Positions 1-7,585 of a stretch of 38,424 nucleotides of DNA are shown here, piece by piece. Source of the stretch: Photobacterium sp. Ph5. Lineage in GTDB: Bacteria > Pseudomonadota > Gammaproteobacteria > Enterobacterales > Vibrionaceae. The position numbers were made by a program, and so were the translations under genes. The stretch is from NCBI RefSeq assembly GCF_022129445.1, contig NZ_JADQAQ010000043.1, positions 1 to 38,424 of the forward strand. The letters are read 5' to 3'. The number at the start of each line of letters is the position of its first letter. Position 1 is the first letter of the stretch. Under the pieces are notes generated by a model. It ran no database searches. It was not told where the DNA came from and saw only the letters and a program-made list of their open reading frames with translations.

Positions 1-51
1 CCGGCATACGTTTATAGCGTATCTAGGGTTCAAATCCCTATCTCTCCGCCA
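1..51 (+). tRNA. tRNA-Ser, 3' part only (5' end outside window)
   Basis: The first 51 bases are the 3' part of a class II tRNA. They begin in the 3' strand of the anticodon stem (CCGG) and continue through a long variable arm (CATACG - TTTATA - CGTATC-like stem). The T arm has stem TAGGG/CCCTA and loop TTCAAAT; the acceptor strand TCTCTCC, discriminator G and encoded CCA follow. The long variable arm together with discriminator G indicates serine. The anticodon itself is outside the window; the CCGG stem end resembles UGA or CGA isoacceptors, but this cannot be decided here. A rho-independent terminator follows directly. Confidence 0.88.
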
Positions 52-62
52 TATTAAAGAAG

Positions 63-91
63 GCTGCTGAGTTTGACTCAGCAGCTTTTTT
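63..91 (+). terminator. Rho-independent terminator of the tRNA-Ser transcript
   Basis: A perfect 10-bp stem (GCTGCTGAGT / ACTCAGCAGC) with a 3-nt loop is followed by six T residues, starting 12 nt after the CCA of the tRNA. The same segment is recognisable in decayed form in the two repeat copies downstream. Confidence 0.92.
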
Positions 92-120
92 GCTTTGAGT
101 CATTTGATATTTTCAAAGCA

Positions 121-202
121 GGGTTCAAATCTTCAAATACCCAGAACGATTCCGCAATATTTATTAAAGAAAGCTACTGACGAAATTCAGCAGCTTTCTT
201 GC
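121..202 (+). repeat. Degenerate copy 2 of tRNA-Ser 3' end plus terminator
   Basis: This stretch begins with GGGTTCAAAT, the T-arm sequence of the preceding tRNA-Ser. It keeps a 'ccgcaatat..attaaagaa' remnant of the tRNA end and spacer. It then has an imperfect hairpin at 170-197 (AAAGCTACTGA / TCAGCAGCTTT, one mismatch) where the real terminator would lie. The T arm no longer pairs (CCCTA is lost) and the acceptor is destroyed, so this is not a functional tRNA. It resembles in design the repeats downstream of E. coli tyrT, which start with the 3' end of their tRNA. Confidence 0.7.
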
Positions 203-252
203 ACCTATAAGTATGAAGATTTTTTAAAGTTAATCTAATACTGATATTAGAA

Positions 253-340
253 GGGTTCAAATCCTCTAATCCCCAGAGCTGCTCCGTCATATTAAAGAAG
301 GCTGCTGAGTTTGTTTTACTTTGAGTCATTTATTTCAAAG
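253..340 (+). repeat. Degenerate copy 3 of tRNA-Ser 3' end plus terminator
   Basis: A third copy starts with GGGTTCAAATCC, followed by a disturbed acceptor ending 'gctccgtcat' where the tRNA has 'ctccgccat'. The spacer ATTAAAGAAGGCTGCTGAGTTTG is nearly intact, but the second arm of the terminator hairpin is deleted. The copy also retains the downstream 'ctttgagtcattt..tttcaaag' seen at 93-118. The stop codon and last few codons of the convergent minus-strand gene (330-935) lie inside this copy. Confidence 0.7.
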
Positions 341-935
341 TGTTAAAACCACCATAAATACGCGTAAAAGTGGTAAACCAACATGCTGATGCAAAAATGT
401 AGGCAATGACAGCGAAGTGTTGAGGGAACAAGCAAAACAGCACAAAACAGCCGATGGTTTCTGTGCCTTCAGTTAATCCACTCATGTAATACAATGATTT
501 ATTACGATATACGGGGTTTTCAATGCCTCGCTTACTTGCCATAACGGCAAAAGCAAGAAAACTGCTGCCCGTTCCAATAAAGGCATAGATTAAAAATGCG
601 CCAGCAATGGCATTTTGTTCTGGATTGGCGAGTACAAAGCCGAAAGGTATTAAGGAATAGAATAAAAAATCTAAACTAATATCAAGAAAGCCCCCCGCAT
701 CGGTAATACCTTGAATACGTGCAAGCGCCCCGTCAACACCATCACAAATACGATTGAGCAAGATAAAAAACAGGGCGATGAAATAGTGCTCTGTAATTAA
801 AGCTGGAAACGCTAAGCAACCGATAAGAAAACCTGTAAAGGTGACTTGATTTGCAGTAATACCATAGGGATGTAGGCGGGCTGCAATAATATTCAGCGGC
901 GCTTTAATAAGCTTAATACTTATACTATCGAGCAT
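330..935 (-). CDS. ynjF: CDP-alcohol phosphatidyltransferase family membrane protein (YnjF-like)
   Basis: This 201-residue multi-membrane-span protein carries the complete CDP-alcohol phosphotransferase signature: D65-G-V-D68-G69-A-L-A72-R73, then G81...D85...D89 (DxxDGxxAR-x8-GxxxDxxxD). The family transfers an alcohol phosphate from a CDP-alcohol, usually in phospholipid synthesis; the exact substrate of YnjF is not known. Order and length match E. coli ynjC-ynjD-ynjF. The start at 935 overlaps the end of the ATPase gene by 11 nt, with GGAGAG well placed before ATG, so translation is probably coupled. Its last codons run into the degenerate tRNA-derived repeat at 253-340, which may have replaced the original 3' end. 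Confidence 0.88.
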   Translation of the reverse strand: MLDSISIKLIKAPLNIIAARLHPYGITANQVTFTGFLIGCLAFPALITEHYFIALFFILLNRICDGVDGALARIQGITDAGGFLDISLDFLFYSLIPFGFVLANPEQNAIAGAFLIYAFIGTGSSFLAFAVMASKRGIENPVYRNKSLYYMSGLTEGTETIGCFVLFCLFPQHFAVIAYIFASACWFTTFTRIYGGFNTLK

Positions 936-1575
936 AATGACTCTCCGTTTGCCAATTAATTACACGGCTATTGCTTGGGATGTCTTGTTTATCATGGGTC
1001 ACCATTAAAGTGGGTATTTGTGCTTGCTGAATTTGGTTAAAAACCCAATCTCTAAATTGAGCACGGCGGTCACTGTCTAATTTACTGAATGGCTCATCCA
1101 ATAAGATTAATTGAGGCTGGGCTAATAGCAGTCGAGTAAGGCTAATTCGCGCACGTTGCCCGCCTGAGATTTGATGAGGGTAAGTATTTGCTAACGCTGA
1201 TAGCTGCAACTCTTCAAGGGCATTAAGAGCCAGCTTATGGCGATCTTTACCTTTAATACGATTGGGTAGTGCAAATGCAAGGTTTTCCCATATTAATAAA
1301 TGAGGAAAGAGCAAATCATCTTGAAATAACATGCCAATCTGACGTAAGTGAGCAGGTACTTCAGTGATATCGTTATTATTTAATATAAGGTTACCTTGTG
1401 CCTGAAATGCATCACTTAAATGGCCTGCAATGTAATTTAATAAGGTGGATTTTCCACAGCCACTCGCTCCCATTAAGGTCACGATTTCTCCTTTTGCGAT
1501 TTGTAAGCAAAAAGAAGACAGTAAAACATCACTATTGGGCATTGATATTGTGACGTTGTTGATATGTAGACTCAT
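925..1575 (-). CDS. ynjD: ABC transporter ATP-binding protein (YnjD-like)
   Basis: A 216-residue ABC ATPase with all motifs: Walker A GASGCGKST (36-44), Q-loop Q85, signature ISGGQ (136-140), Walker B LILLDE (156-161) and switch H194. It would energise the permease encoded just upstream (18-nt gap) in inner membrane import. Length and gene order match E. coli YnjD (about 217 residues). The start codon has only a weak AGAG-type ribosome site, so translation may depend on the preceding gene. The transported substrate cannot be read from the sequence. Confidence 0.9.
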   Translation of the reverse strand: MSLHINNVTISMPNSDVLLSSFCLQIAKGEIVTLMGASGCGKSTLLNYIAGHLSDAFQAQGNLILNNNDITEVPAHLRQIGMLFQDDLLFPHLLIWENLAFALPNRIKGKDRHKLALNALEELQLSALANTYPHQISGGQRARISLTRLLLAQPQLILLDEPFSKLDSDRRAQFRDWVFNQIQQAQIPTLMVTHDKQDIPSNSRVINWQTESHYAR

Positions 1576-1593
1576 GATTAGTTGACTCTATTT

Positions 1594-3243
1594 TTAAACG
1601 TTTATTGTTTTTCGTCGGTTTATTTGTCGAGCTAAAATAAAAAAGCCTAACGGGAGCAGCGCTTGGCATAAGGCATAAATAGCGGTAACTCGCCTGTCCG
1701 ATCCACTGGCAAGGGTTACAGCTTCTGTCGTTAACGTACTTATTCGACCGGCACCTAGCATTAATGTTGGAAGGTATTGTGCCAAACTGACGCTAATGCC
1801 AATAACCCATGCAAAAATAAATGCCGATGATAATTGCGGCAGCTTTATTTTAAGCCATACCTGAAAAGGTGTTTTCCCTAAACTTAATCCAATTTGAGTT
1901 AAACGTTGATCATAACTGCGATAAGGACCATCAAGTGTGAGATAGACATAAGGGAAAACAAAAAAGAGGTGTGCCCAACAGACCCATAATAGATAAGTAT
2001 TAAGTGAGGAAAATAAAGTTAGTACTTGCAAACCGAATAGTAACGATAGCTGTGGGATCAGCATCGGAATGGCAATAATATAGTTAGGAATATGCCATTT
2101 ATGTTTTATACGATATTCGTGCGCGACAATGGCAAAACATAATCCAATCGATGCACTGATCAGTGCGATCACCACACTGATGTTAATTGTACTAAGAATA
2201 TGACTCCATTCTAGTTGCCAAAAGCGCAGGCTGTAACGAGTTGGAAGTACATCAGGAAAACGCCAACGTAGTGCGACTGACCATAGACTTAATACTGGGA
2301 TAATCATCACTGTTAATATTAGCAATAAGGTAAAAAGTGATTTCCCTGGTAATGCAAAGCCATGCCTTCCCGACCATTGCCACTGTTTAAAAGATTGGAT
2401 TAATAGCCATTCTACTCCTACTGTCATACCTAACAGTATTGTACCGATGGCAAATAGCACGATTGCTCCAGCAGCAGCCCGTGGCATGAGTTGTAGGTTT
2501 GGATCGATAAACCATTGCCAAACTAAAACGGCAAAGGTAGGGGGATTGGTTGGTCCAATAATTTGTGCCACATCGACCACAGAAACACCATAAGCCACGA
2601 TAGCAAATAGTGGAAAGCGAATCTTAGGTAACCACTGAGGGAAAATACACTTTAACCATGTTTGAGTTCGGTTATAGCCTAGTGATGCTGAAACTTTTTG
2701 GATTTGCTTAATACTTAATTGCTGGAGAACGGGAATGCTCATCAGTATTAAAAAAGGCGTTTCTTTTAAAGCGAGTATAAGGATAAGTCCTAAGCCATAA
2801 GGGTCATTAACCAGCAAAGCCGTTTCACTGACGGTATGATTGCTGAAATTAGCGGGGAGGAACGAATATAATAAACGAACTCCCATGCCTGTTGGCGCAA
2901 ATAAAAAAGCAAAGCCAATAGCAAAAGCCACATGGGGAATAGCGAGTAGCGGGCTTAATGCTGATTCAATACGCTGCCACAGGCGTGTATCCCAACAGGT
3001 TTGAATGATTGCAAAGGTAAACAAACAGGCAAGGAAGCTACTAGCAACCGTTGTATAAAACGTTAAGCCAATAGAGTGTTCGACACCTTGCCATTGTAAT
3101 ACTTGGTTAAAGCCGGTGAATGAGAATTGAGTTAACCCTAGTGGCGGCATATAGCCTAATGCTGTGATCACCACACCGAGCAATCCAGGTAAGGTCGGTA
3201 AAATACACACGGCAATTAAAAGGAGATAAAACGCAGGTAACAT
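1594..3243 (-). CDS. ynjC: ABC transporter permease with two fused permease domains (YnjC-like)
   Basis: A 549-residue inner membrane protein with about a dozen hydrophobic spans. It contains two EAA-type cytoplasmic loops that contact the ATPase: one near residues 187-205 (SLGYNRTQTWLK) and one near 453-470 (SLGKTPFQVWLK). It is therefore an internal fusion of two binding-protein-dependent permease domains, as in YnjC, ThiP and FbpB. Forming one full channel, it pairs with the ATPase downstream. In E. coli the binding protein gene ynjB sits upstream; here the upstream neighbour is the divergent pyrS and no binding protein is present. The ATG at 3243 lacks a good Shine-Dalgarno sequence, and a hairpin with a T run lies just in front of it. 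Confidence 0.88.
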   Translation of the reverse strand: MLPAFYLLLIAVCILPTLPGLLGVVITALGYMPPLGLTQFSFTGFNQVLQWQGVEHSIGLTFYTTVASSFLACLFTFAIIQTCWDTRLWQRIESALSPLLAIPHVAFAIGFAFLFAPTGMGVRLLYSFLPANFSNHTVSETALLVNDPYGLGLILILALKETPFLILMSIPVLQQLSIKQIQKVSASLGYNRTQTWLKCIFPQWLPKIRFPLFAIVAYGVSVVDVAQIIGPTNPPTFAVLVWQWFIDPNLQLMPRAAAGAIVLFAIGTILLGMTVGVEWLLIQSFKQWQWSGRHGFALPGKSLFTLLLILTVMIIPVLSLWSVALRWRFPDVLPTRYSLRFWQLEWSHILSTINISVVIALISASIGLCFAIVAHEYRIKHKWHIPNYIIAIPMLIPQLSLLFGLQVLTLFSSLNTYLLWVCWAHLFFVFPYVYLTLDGPYRSYDQRLTQIGLSLGKTPFQVWLKIKLPQLSSAFIFAWVIGISVSLAQYLPTLMLGAGRISTLTTEAVTLASGSDRRVTAIYALCQALLPLGFFILARQINRRKTINV

Positions 3244-3255
3244 ACCGTGTTCTCA

Positions 3256-3300
3256 TGGTTAAAAAAGGTTATCGTCTTAACGTATAAGAGAGGTAAGACG
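3256..3300 (-). promoter_or_regulatory. Terminator-like hairpin in the leader of ynjC
   Basis: On the minus strand, CGTCTTA and TAAGACG (3294-3300 and 3273-3279 in + coordinates) can form a 7-bp stem with a 14-nt loop. A run of T residues lies a few bases later and the ynjC ATG follows. It could attenuate transcription into ynjCDF or be a leftover terminator of a lost upstream gene. The stem is short and the T run is not immediately adjacent, so support is weak. Confidence 0.3.
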
Positions 3301-3470
3301 GTGCTGATAGTAATTATAATTATGCAATAAGCAATGCGATTTTAATTATTTAATCAATAAATTACCTGTGACGATAACTATGACCTGTTTTTGCAAACTT
3401 TTATTTCATAACCAGTGATTAAAATAATATTTCGTATAATTGCATTTATTTCCTTATTTGTAGGTTATTT
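3301..3470 (+). promoter_or_regulatory. Divergent promoter region between ynjC and pyrS
   Basis: This A+T-rich spacer has a good -10 hexamer TATAAT at 3435-3440 for pyrS, but no convincing -35 at 17 bp. TGCATTTATT immediately follows at 3441-3450; it is similar to one half of the putative PyrR repeat upstream of yhjX, which might allow autoregulation, though it is single here. A minus-strand promoter for ynjC must lie in the same spacer, but I could not place it. Confidence 0.4.
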
Positions 3471-5114
3471 GTGTATAACGACCAATTAATGATGTTGTTA
3501 GCGGTATTTGAACGCGCAGCTTTACTATTAATGGCACTTTTTTTATTAACCCAAACTCAGCACTTTCAGTCGATTGTTAAAAAGCAGCATCGTCGACCAG
3601 CAGAAACCGCCATGATCTCCCTTTTGTTTATCCTTTTTGCGGTTTTTAGTACTTATACAGGAGTCAAAGTCGATGGTTCGTTAGTCAATGTTCGCATTAT
3701 AGCTGTGGTATCCGGCGGCATATTATTTGGCCCTTGGGTGGGGATTCCAGCAGGGATCATTGCTGGTATTCACCGCTATTTAATTGATATTCATGGTCCG
3801 ACATCCGTAGCGTGTCTGCTGACCAGTATTTTTGCTGGTTTATTGGCGACATGGATCCACGTGTCTTGCCAGAAAAAATATTATGCCCAATTAGGTATTT
3901 TGGCTGGCATGGTGTGTGAGATATTAACCATGGTGCTGATTGTGACGTTGTCGGAAGATAAAGCGCTGGCTTATAACATTGTCTCGCACATTAGCTTTCC
4001 AATGATAATGGGCACAGTCTGTATTGGTTTGATCATTAAATTGGTGCAAGGGCTAGATGAAGAAAAAGACATTGTCGCAGCACGGCAAGCGAAACTAGCG
4101 TTAGATATTGCCAATAAAACCTTGCCGTACTTTCGGATCAATAGCCGAGAGTCGCTACAAAAGGTGTGTAATATTATTCGTGAACACACTCAAGCCGATG
4201 CGGTAGCCATTACCGATACTCTAGATGTGCGTGCTTATGTCGGCAGTGGTGAAGAGAATTTCCTTGATGCTCACCATCAGATCAGTGGTATGACACGCCA
4301 AGCGGTAACAACGGGTAAACAGATTATCAGTAACAATTTAAATGTGCATGAGTTTCGATCCTTATTGATCATTCCATTGTGGGAAAATGGCGAGGTGAGT
4401 GGCACATTGAAGATCTTTTATTGTCGCCCTGATCAAATCCGTTTATCGCTGCGTGAAATGGCGATCGGTTTGTCGCAAATTATCTCTACTCAAATGGAAG
4501 TGTCGCGAATTGAGCAGCTAAAAGCGATGGCAAGCAAAGCTGAATTTTCAGCGCTACAAAGTAAAATCAATCCGCACTTTTTATTTAATGCATTGAATGC
4601 AATATCTACCTTAATTCGTATCCGCCCCGATCATGCAAGGCAATTGATTGCGAATTTAGCCGATTTTCTACGATATAACCTAGAACGTGACGTTGAATTG
4701 ATCGATATCCAAGAAGAGCTTCAGCAAGTGCGCGATTATGTCGCCATTGAGCAAGCCCGCTTTGGTAATAAACTCGACGTTATTTTTGATATTGAAGATG
4801 TTCATCCTCTTATCCCATGTTTACTCATTCAGCCGATCGTTGAAAATGCTATTTTGCACGGTATTCAACCATCCCGAGAGTCGGGAACGGTGATAATTTC
4901 AGTGAAAACAGTAGGCGAGAGAATTGCCATAATGATCCAAGACACTGGCGTTGGTATTTCGCAAAAGGTTATCGATAAGCTGTATAGCGGTAATGTGGAT
5001 TCTCATCGTATTGGCTTAAATAATGTCCATCAGCGTTTATTGCTGCTTTATGGTGAAGGCTTGCATATTCGTCGCCTTGAGAAAGGCACTGAAATGTTGT
5101 TCTACGTAAAATAA
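3471..5114 (+). CDS. pyrS: Pyruvate-sensing histidine kinase PyrS (YpdA), LytS family
   Basis: A 547-residue LytS-type kinase. Residues 1-195 form a multi-span 5TM-LYT sensor, about 215-345 a GAF domain, and the remainder the His_kinase plus ATPase domains, with phosphoacceptor H369 in NPHFLFN, N-box N459 ([10 protein letters not shown]) and G-box DTGVGIS. Characteristic stretches agree with recalled E. coli YpdA rather than with BtsS/Yeh[48 protein letters not shown] and [14 protein letters not shown]. YpdA/PyrS responds to extracellular pyruvate in E. coli. The start is GTG at 3471 after TAGG; it gives an N-terminus aligned with YpdA. ATG at 3489 is the alternative. The response regulator follows after 10 nt. 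Confidence 0.93.
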   Translation: MYNDQLMMLLAVFERAALLLMALFLLTQTQHFQSIVKKQHRRPAETAMISLLFILFAVFSTYTGVKVDGSLVNVRIIAVVSGGILFGPWVGIPAGIIAGIHRYLIDIHGPTSVACLLTSIFAGLLATWIHVSCQKKYYAQLGILAGMVCEILTMVLIVTLSEDKALAYNIVSHISFPMIMGTVCIGLIIKLVQGLDEEKDIVAARQAKLALDIANKTLPYFRINSRESLQKVCNIIREHTQADAVAITDTLDVRAYVGSGEENFLDAHHQISGMTRQAVTTGKQIISNNLNVHEFRSLLIIPLWENGEVSGTLKIFYCRPDQIRLSLREMAIGLSQIISTQMEVSRIEQLKAMASKAEFSALQSKINPHFLFNALNAISTLIRIRPDHARQLIANLADFLRYNLERDVELIDIQEELQQVRDYVAIEQARFGNKLDVIFDIEDVHPLIPCLLIQPIVENAILHGIQPSRESGTVIISVKTVGERIAIMIQDTGVGISQKVIDKLYSGNVDSHRIGLNNVHQRLLLLYGEGLHIRRLEKGTEMLFYVK

Positions 5115-5124
5115 AGGTTATTCC

Positions 5125-5859
5125 ATGCTAAAAGCACTGATTGTTGAAGACGAATATTTAGCACGTGAAGAGCTAACATATTTAATTCAAACCCATAGTC
5201 ACATTCAAATTGAAGCTGCTTTTGACGATGGATTAGAAGCCTTTAAGTTTCTTCAAACTAACCAAGTAGATATCGTGTTTCTTGATATTAATATTCCGTC
5301 GATTGATGGTATGTTGCTGGCACGGAATATTTCACAGTTTAAGCATAAGCCGCACATTGTGTTTACCACTGCTTATAAAGATTATGCAGTTGATGCCTTT
5401 GAACTCGAAGCGTTTGATTATTTACTAAAACCTATTAGTGAAACAAGGATGAAAGGGTTATTAGTGAAATTAGAACTACAACATCAAGAGGAGAGCCAGC
5501 AAGAACAACAAGCGTTTGAACCATTGCGTAGTCTTACCGTAAATTTAATGAAAGATAACCGTATTTTTATTACACCTGTTAGCGATATTGATTACGCGGA
5601 AGCCAACGAAAAAATCACCACGGTTTATACTGCAGATGGTTGCTTTATTGCGCCAATGGCGATTAGTGAGCTGGTGGCAAAATTACCTCAATCAGACTTT
5701 TTTCGTTGTCATCGCTCTTATTGTATTAATGTATCACGGGTGCAGGAAATCATCCCTTGGGTTAATAGTACCTACCTGTTGAAATTACGGCATCATGATC
5801 AGCAGGTGCCAGTCAGTCGTAGCAATATTAAGTTGTTTCGCGAGCGCATGAAGCTGTAA
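5125..5859 (+). CDS. pyrR: LytTR response regulator PyrR (YpdB)
   Basis: A 244-residue regulator. The receiver domain spans about residues 1-115, with acidic pair E8/D9, phosphoacceptor D54 (FLDINIPS), T82 and K102 (LLKP). A LytTR DNA-binding domain occupies about 140-244 and carries the usual FFRCHRSYCIN and VPVSR signatures. It is the natural partner of the kinase encoded 10 nt upstream (AAAGG before ATG). In E. coli YpdB activates one main target, yhjX, which here is the very next gene. A direct repeat that could be its site lies 18 nt after its stop codon. Confidence 0.93.
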   Translation: MLKALIVEDEYLAREELTYLIQTHSHIQIEAAFDDGLEAFKFLQTNQVDIVFLDINIPSIDGMLLARNISQFKHKPHIVFTTAYKDYAVDAFELEAFDYLLKPISETRMKGLLVKLELQHQEESQQEQQAFEPLRSLTVNLMKDNRIFITPVSDIDYAEANEKITTVYTADGCFIAPMAISELVAKLPQSDFFRCHRSYCINVSRVQEIIPWVNSTYLLKLRHHDQQVPVSRSNIKLFRERMKL

Positions 5860-5876
5860 TTACCAAAGCGACAAAA

Positions 5877-5906
5877 TGCATTTCATGCGGATATATTGCA
5901 TTTAAT
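5877..5906 (+). promoter_or_regulatory. Putative PyrR (LytTR) binding direct repeat upstream of yhjX
   Basis: TGCATTTCAT (5877-5886) and TGCATTTAAT (5897-5906) form a direct repeat with a 10-bp spacer (20-bp period, two helix turns). The E. coli YpdB site at yhjX, as I recall it, is GGCATTTCAT repeated with an 11-bp spacer, so the half-site matches at 9 of 10 positions. A TATAGT at 5930-5935 could be the -10. The -35 region would directly abut the second half-site and is poor, as expected for an activator-dependent promoter. The repeat lies about 135 bp before the yhjX start. Confidence 0.75.
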
Positions 5907-6041
5907 TCCACTGAGCAGGCAGCTCATTTTATAGTTTTTCCATCCTATTGTTATCTTCATTCATCGTCGTATGTTGAGGGCAGGAAGCGGTAATTCATTC
6001 AGTTATCGCCAGCGTTATAAGTCCCCTTGGAGAGTACGACG

Positions 6042-7253
6042 ATGAGCACTCACATCGCGAATAGAACACGTGTTCTAACCTTAATTGGCACCATTATTAC
6101 CCAATTTGCATTAGGTTCGGTTTACACATGGAGTTTGTTCAATGCCCAACTTGCTGACAAGCTATCAGAGCCTGTTAGTCGCGTAGCATTTTCATTCGGT
6201 ATCTTGAGTTTGGCACTTGCCGTTGCTTCTTCCATGGCGGGTAAGATGCAAGAGCGTTTTGGTGTGCGTAAAGTCACCATAGGTGCAGGCGTTTTACTGG
6301 GTGCAAGTTTATTACTAACGGCACATGCTACCAATCTTATTCTACTTTATGTGTTCGCTGGCTTCTTAATTGGCTTTGCTGATGGTACGGGCTATTTAAT
6401 GACGTTATCTAACTGTGTGAAGTGGTTCCCTGAGCGTAAAGGCTTAATTTCAGCTTGTGCTATTGGTGCTTACGGTTTAGGTAGCTTAGGTTTTAAATTC
6501 ATCAACATGTATCTGCTTGAGCACAATGGGTTGGAATCAACGTTCGATGTTTGGGGCGTGATTGCGATGGTAATGGTGATCATCGGTGGTTTGATGATGA
6601 AAGATGCACCAAAACAAGAGATCTCAGCGGTTGAAGCAGCGGAAGGGGTACGTGATTACTCATTAGCTGAATCAATGAAATGCCCACAATTTTGGATGCT
6701 GGCACTCGTGTTTTTAACTGTATGTATGAGTGGTTTATACGTTATCGGGGTAGCGAAAGATATTGGTCAATCATACGTGCATTTATCTGTTGAAGTCGCC
6801 GCTTCTGCTGTGGCGATTATTGCGGTGGCTAACCTTGGTGGCCGTTTAGTACTTGGGGTGTTATCAGACAAAATGGCACGCACTAATGTGATTGCGATTG
6901 CACTGGCGGTATGTCTATTAGGTGTTTGTGCATTACTGTTTGCTCACTTAAACATGATGGTGTTCTATTTTGCGGTAGCGTGTATTGCATTTAGTTTTGG
7001 TGGCACGATCACTGTGTTCCCATCATTAGTCAGTGACTTCTTTGGTTTAAATAACCTAACTAAAAACTACGGTGTGATTTACTTAGGTTTTGGTATCGGT
7101 AGCTTTATTGGTTCTATAGTTGCTTCAGTGTTTGGCGGCTTTATTGCAACGTTTTATTTGATGTTCGCACTTTTGGTTGTGTCTTTAGTGATTGCACTGA
7201 CGATTAAATTACCGAATGGTGAAAGTGATGCACAGTTAGTTGTAAATCACTAA
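6042..7253 (+). CDS. yhjX: YhjX-type major facilitator transporter (OFA family, pyruvate-responsive)
   Basis: A 403-residue MFS protein with 12 predicted spans, very close to recalled E. coli YhjX throughout (LTLIGTIITQFALGSVYTWS, LSNCVKWFPERKGLISA, GLYVIGVAKDI, GGTITVFPSLVS, NYGVIYLGFGIGS). It belongs to the oxalate/formate antiporter family. In E. coli its expression is induced through YpdAB by pyruvate, and a role in pyruvate transport has been proposed. I chose ATG at 6042: GGAGAG lies 7 nt upstream, whereas an in-frame TTG at 6027 overlaps that ribosome site, and 403 residues fits the E. coli length of about 402. A terminator follows. Confidence 0.93.
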   Translation: MSTHIANRTRVLTLIGTIITQFALGSVYTWSLFNAQLADKLSEPVSRVAFSFGILSLALAVASSMAGKMQERFGVRKVTIGAGVLLGASLLLTAHATNLILLYVFAGFLIGFADGTGYLMTLSNCVKWFPERKGLISACAIGAYGLGSLGFKFINMYLLEHNGLESTFDVWGVIAMVMVIIGGLMMKDAPKQEISAVEAAEGVRDYSLAESMKCPQFWMLALVFLTVCMSGLYVIGVAKDIGQSYVHLSVEVAASAVAIIAVANLGGRLVLGVLSDKMARTNVIAIALAVCLLGVCALLFAHLNMMVFYFAVACIAFSFGGTITVFPSLVSDFFGLNNLTKNYGVIYLGFGIGSFIGSIVASVFGGFIATFYLMFALLVVSLVIALTIKLPNGESDAQLVVNH

Positions 7254-7281
7254 CGGGATAATTTGCGAAAAGAATATCTAT

Positions 7282-7318
7282 AAATCCGAGCGCTTATAAT
7301 GAGTTCTCGGATTTTTTA
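7282..7318 (+). terminator. Rho-independent terminator after yhjX
   Basis: A perfect 9-bp stem (AAATCCGAG / CTCGGATTT) with a 15-nt loop is followed by further T residues, 29 nt after the yhjX stop. It separates yhjX from alaE. Confidence 0.85.
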
Positions 7319-7585
7319 ATATCTGTATCTAGGAGGAGAAAGGGTGCTGCATAGTTAATATCTATATAAATAAATGATTACGCTGGCTAGTTTGTATAAA
7401 GGCAGTTTAAAACACTATTTCCATGTTGAAAGTTGGTTACCAAAATGAAAATAACATTAAAATACGGTGTCTTATTTTGGTTGAACTCTGGTTTAATACG
7501 CAAATAAACTGCTTATAAATTTAAAGGCAGTGAGGGTCACTCTATACAGAGTTATTGTTAGCGTATTATTTTGTTATATCTTGCT
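7319..7585 (+). other. 267-nt non-coding leader region upstream of alaE
   Basis: No gene is seen here. AAAGGCAGT occurs twice (about 7400 and 7524). Just before alaE there are two short overlapping inverted repeats, AGTGA-ggg-TCACT and ACTCT-atac-AGAGT, which share bases and so could not form together. No good Shine-Dalgarno sequence precedes the alaE start. A long A+T-rich regulatory leader is plausible (E. coli alaE is under Lrp control), but no defined site is recognisable, and no PyrR-like direct repeat was found. Confidence 0.35.

Noticed and set aside
121..340. Additional functional tRNA genes
   Set aside because: T and acceptor stems do not pair, and there is no anticodon arm; they are remnants.
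3471..5859. Assignment of the LytS/LytTR pair as BtsS/BtsR (YehU/YehT)
   Set aside because: The sensor and C-terminal signatures follow YpdA, and the adjacent yhjX homologue is the YpdB target.
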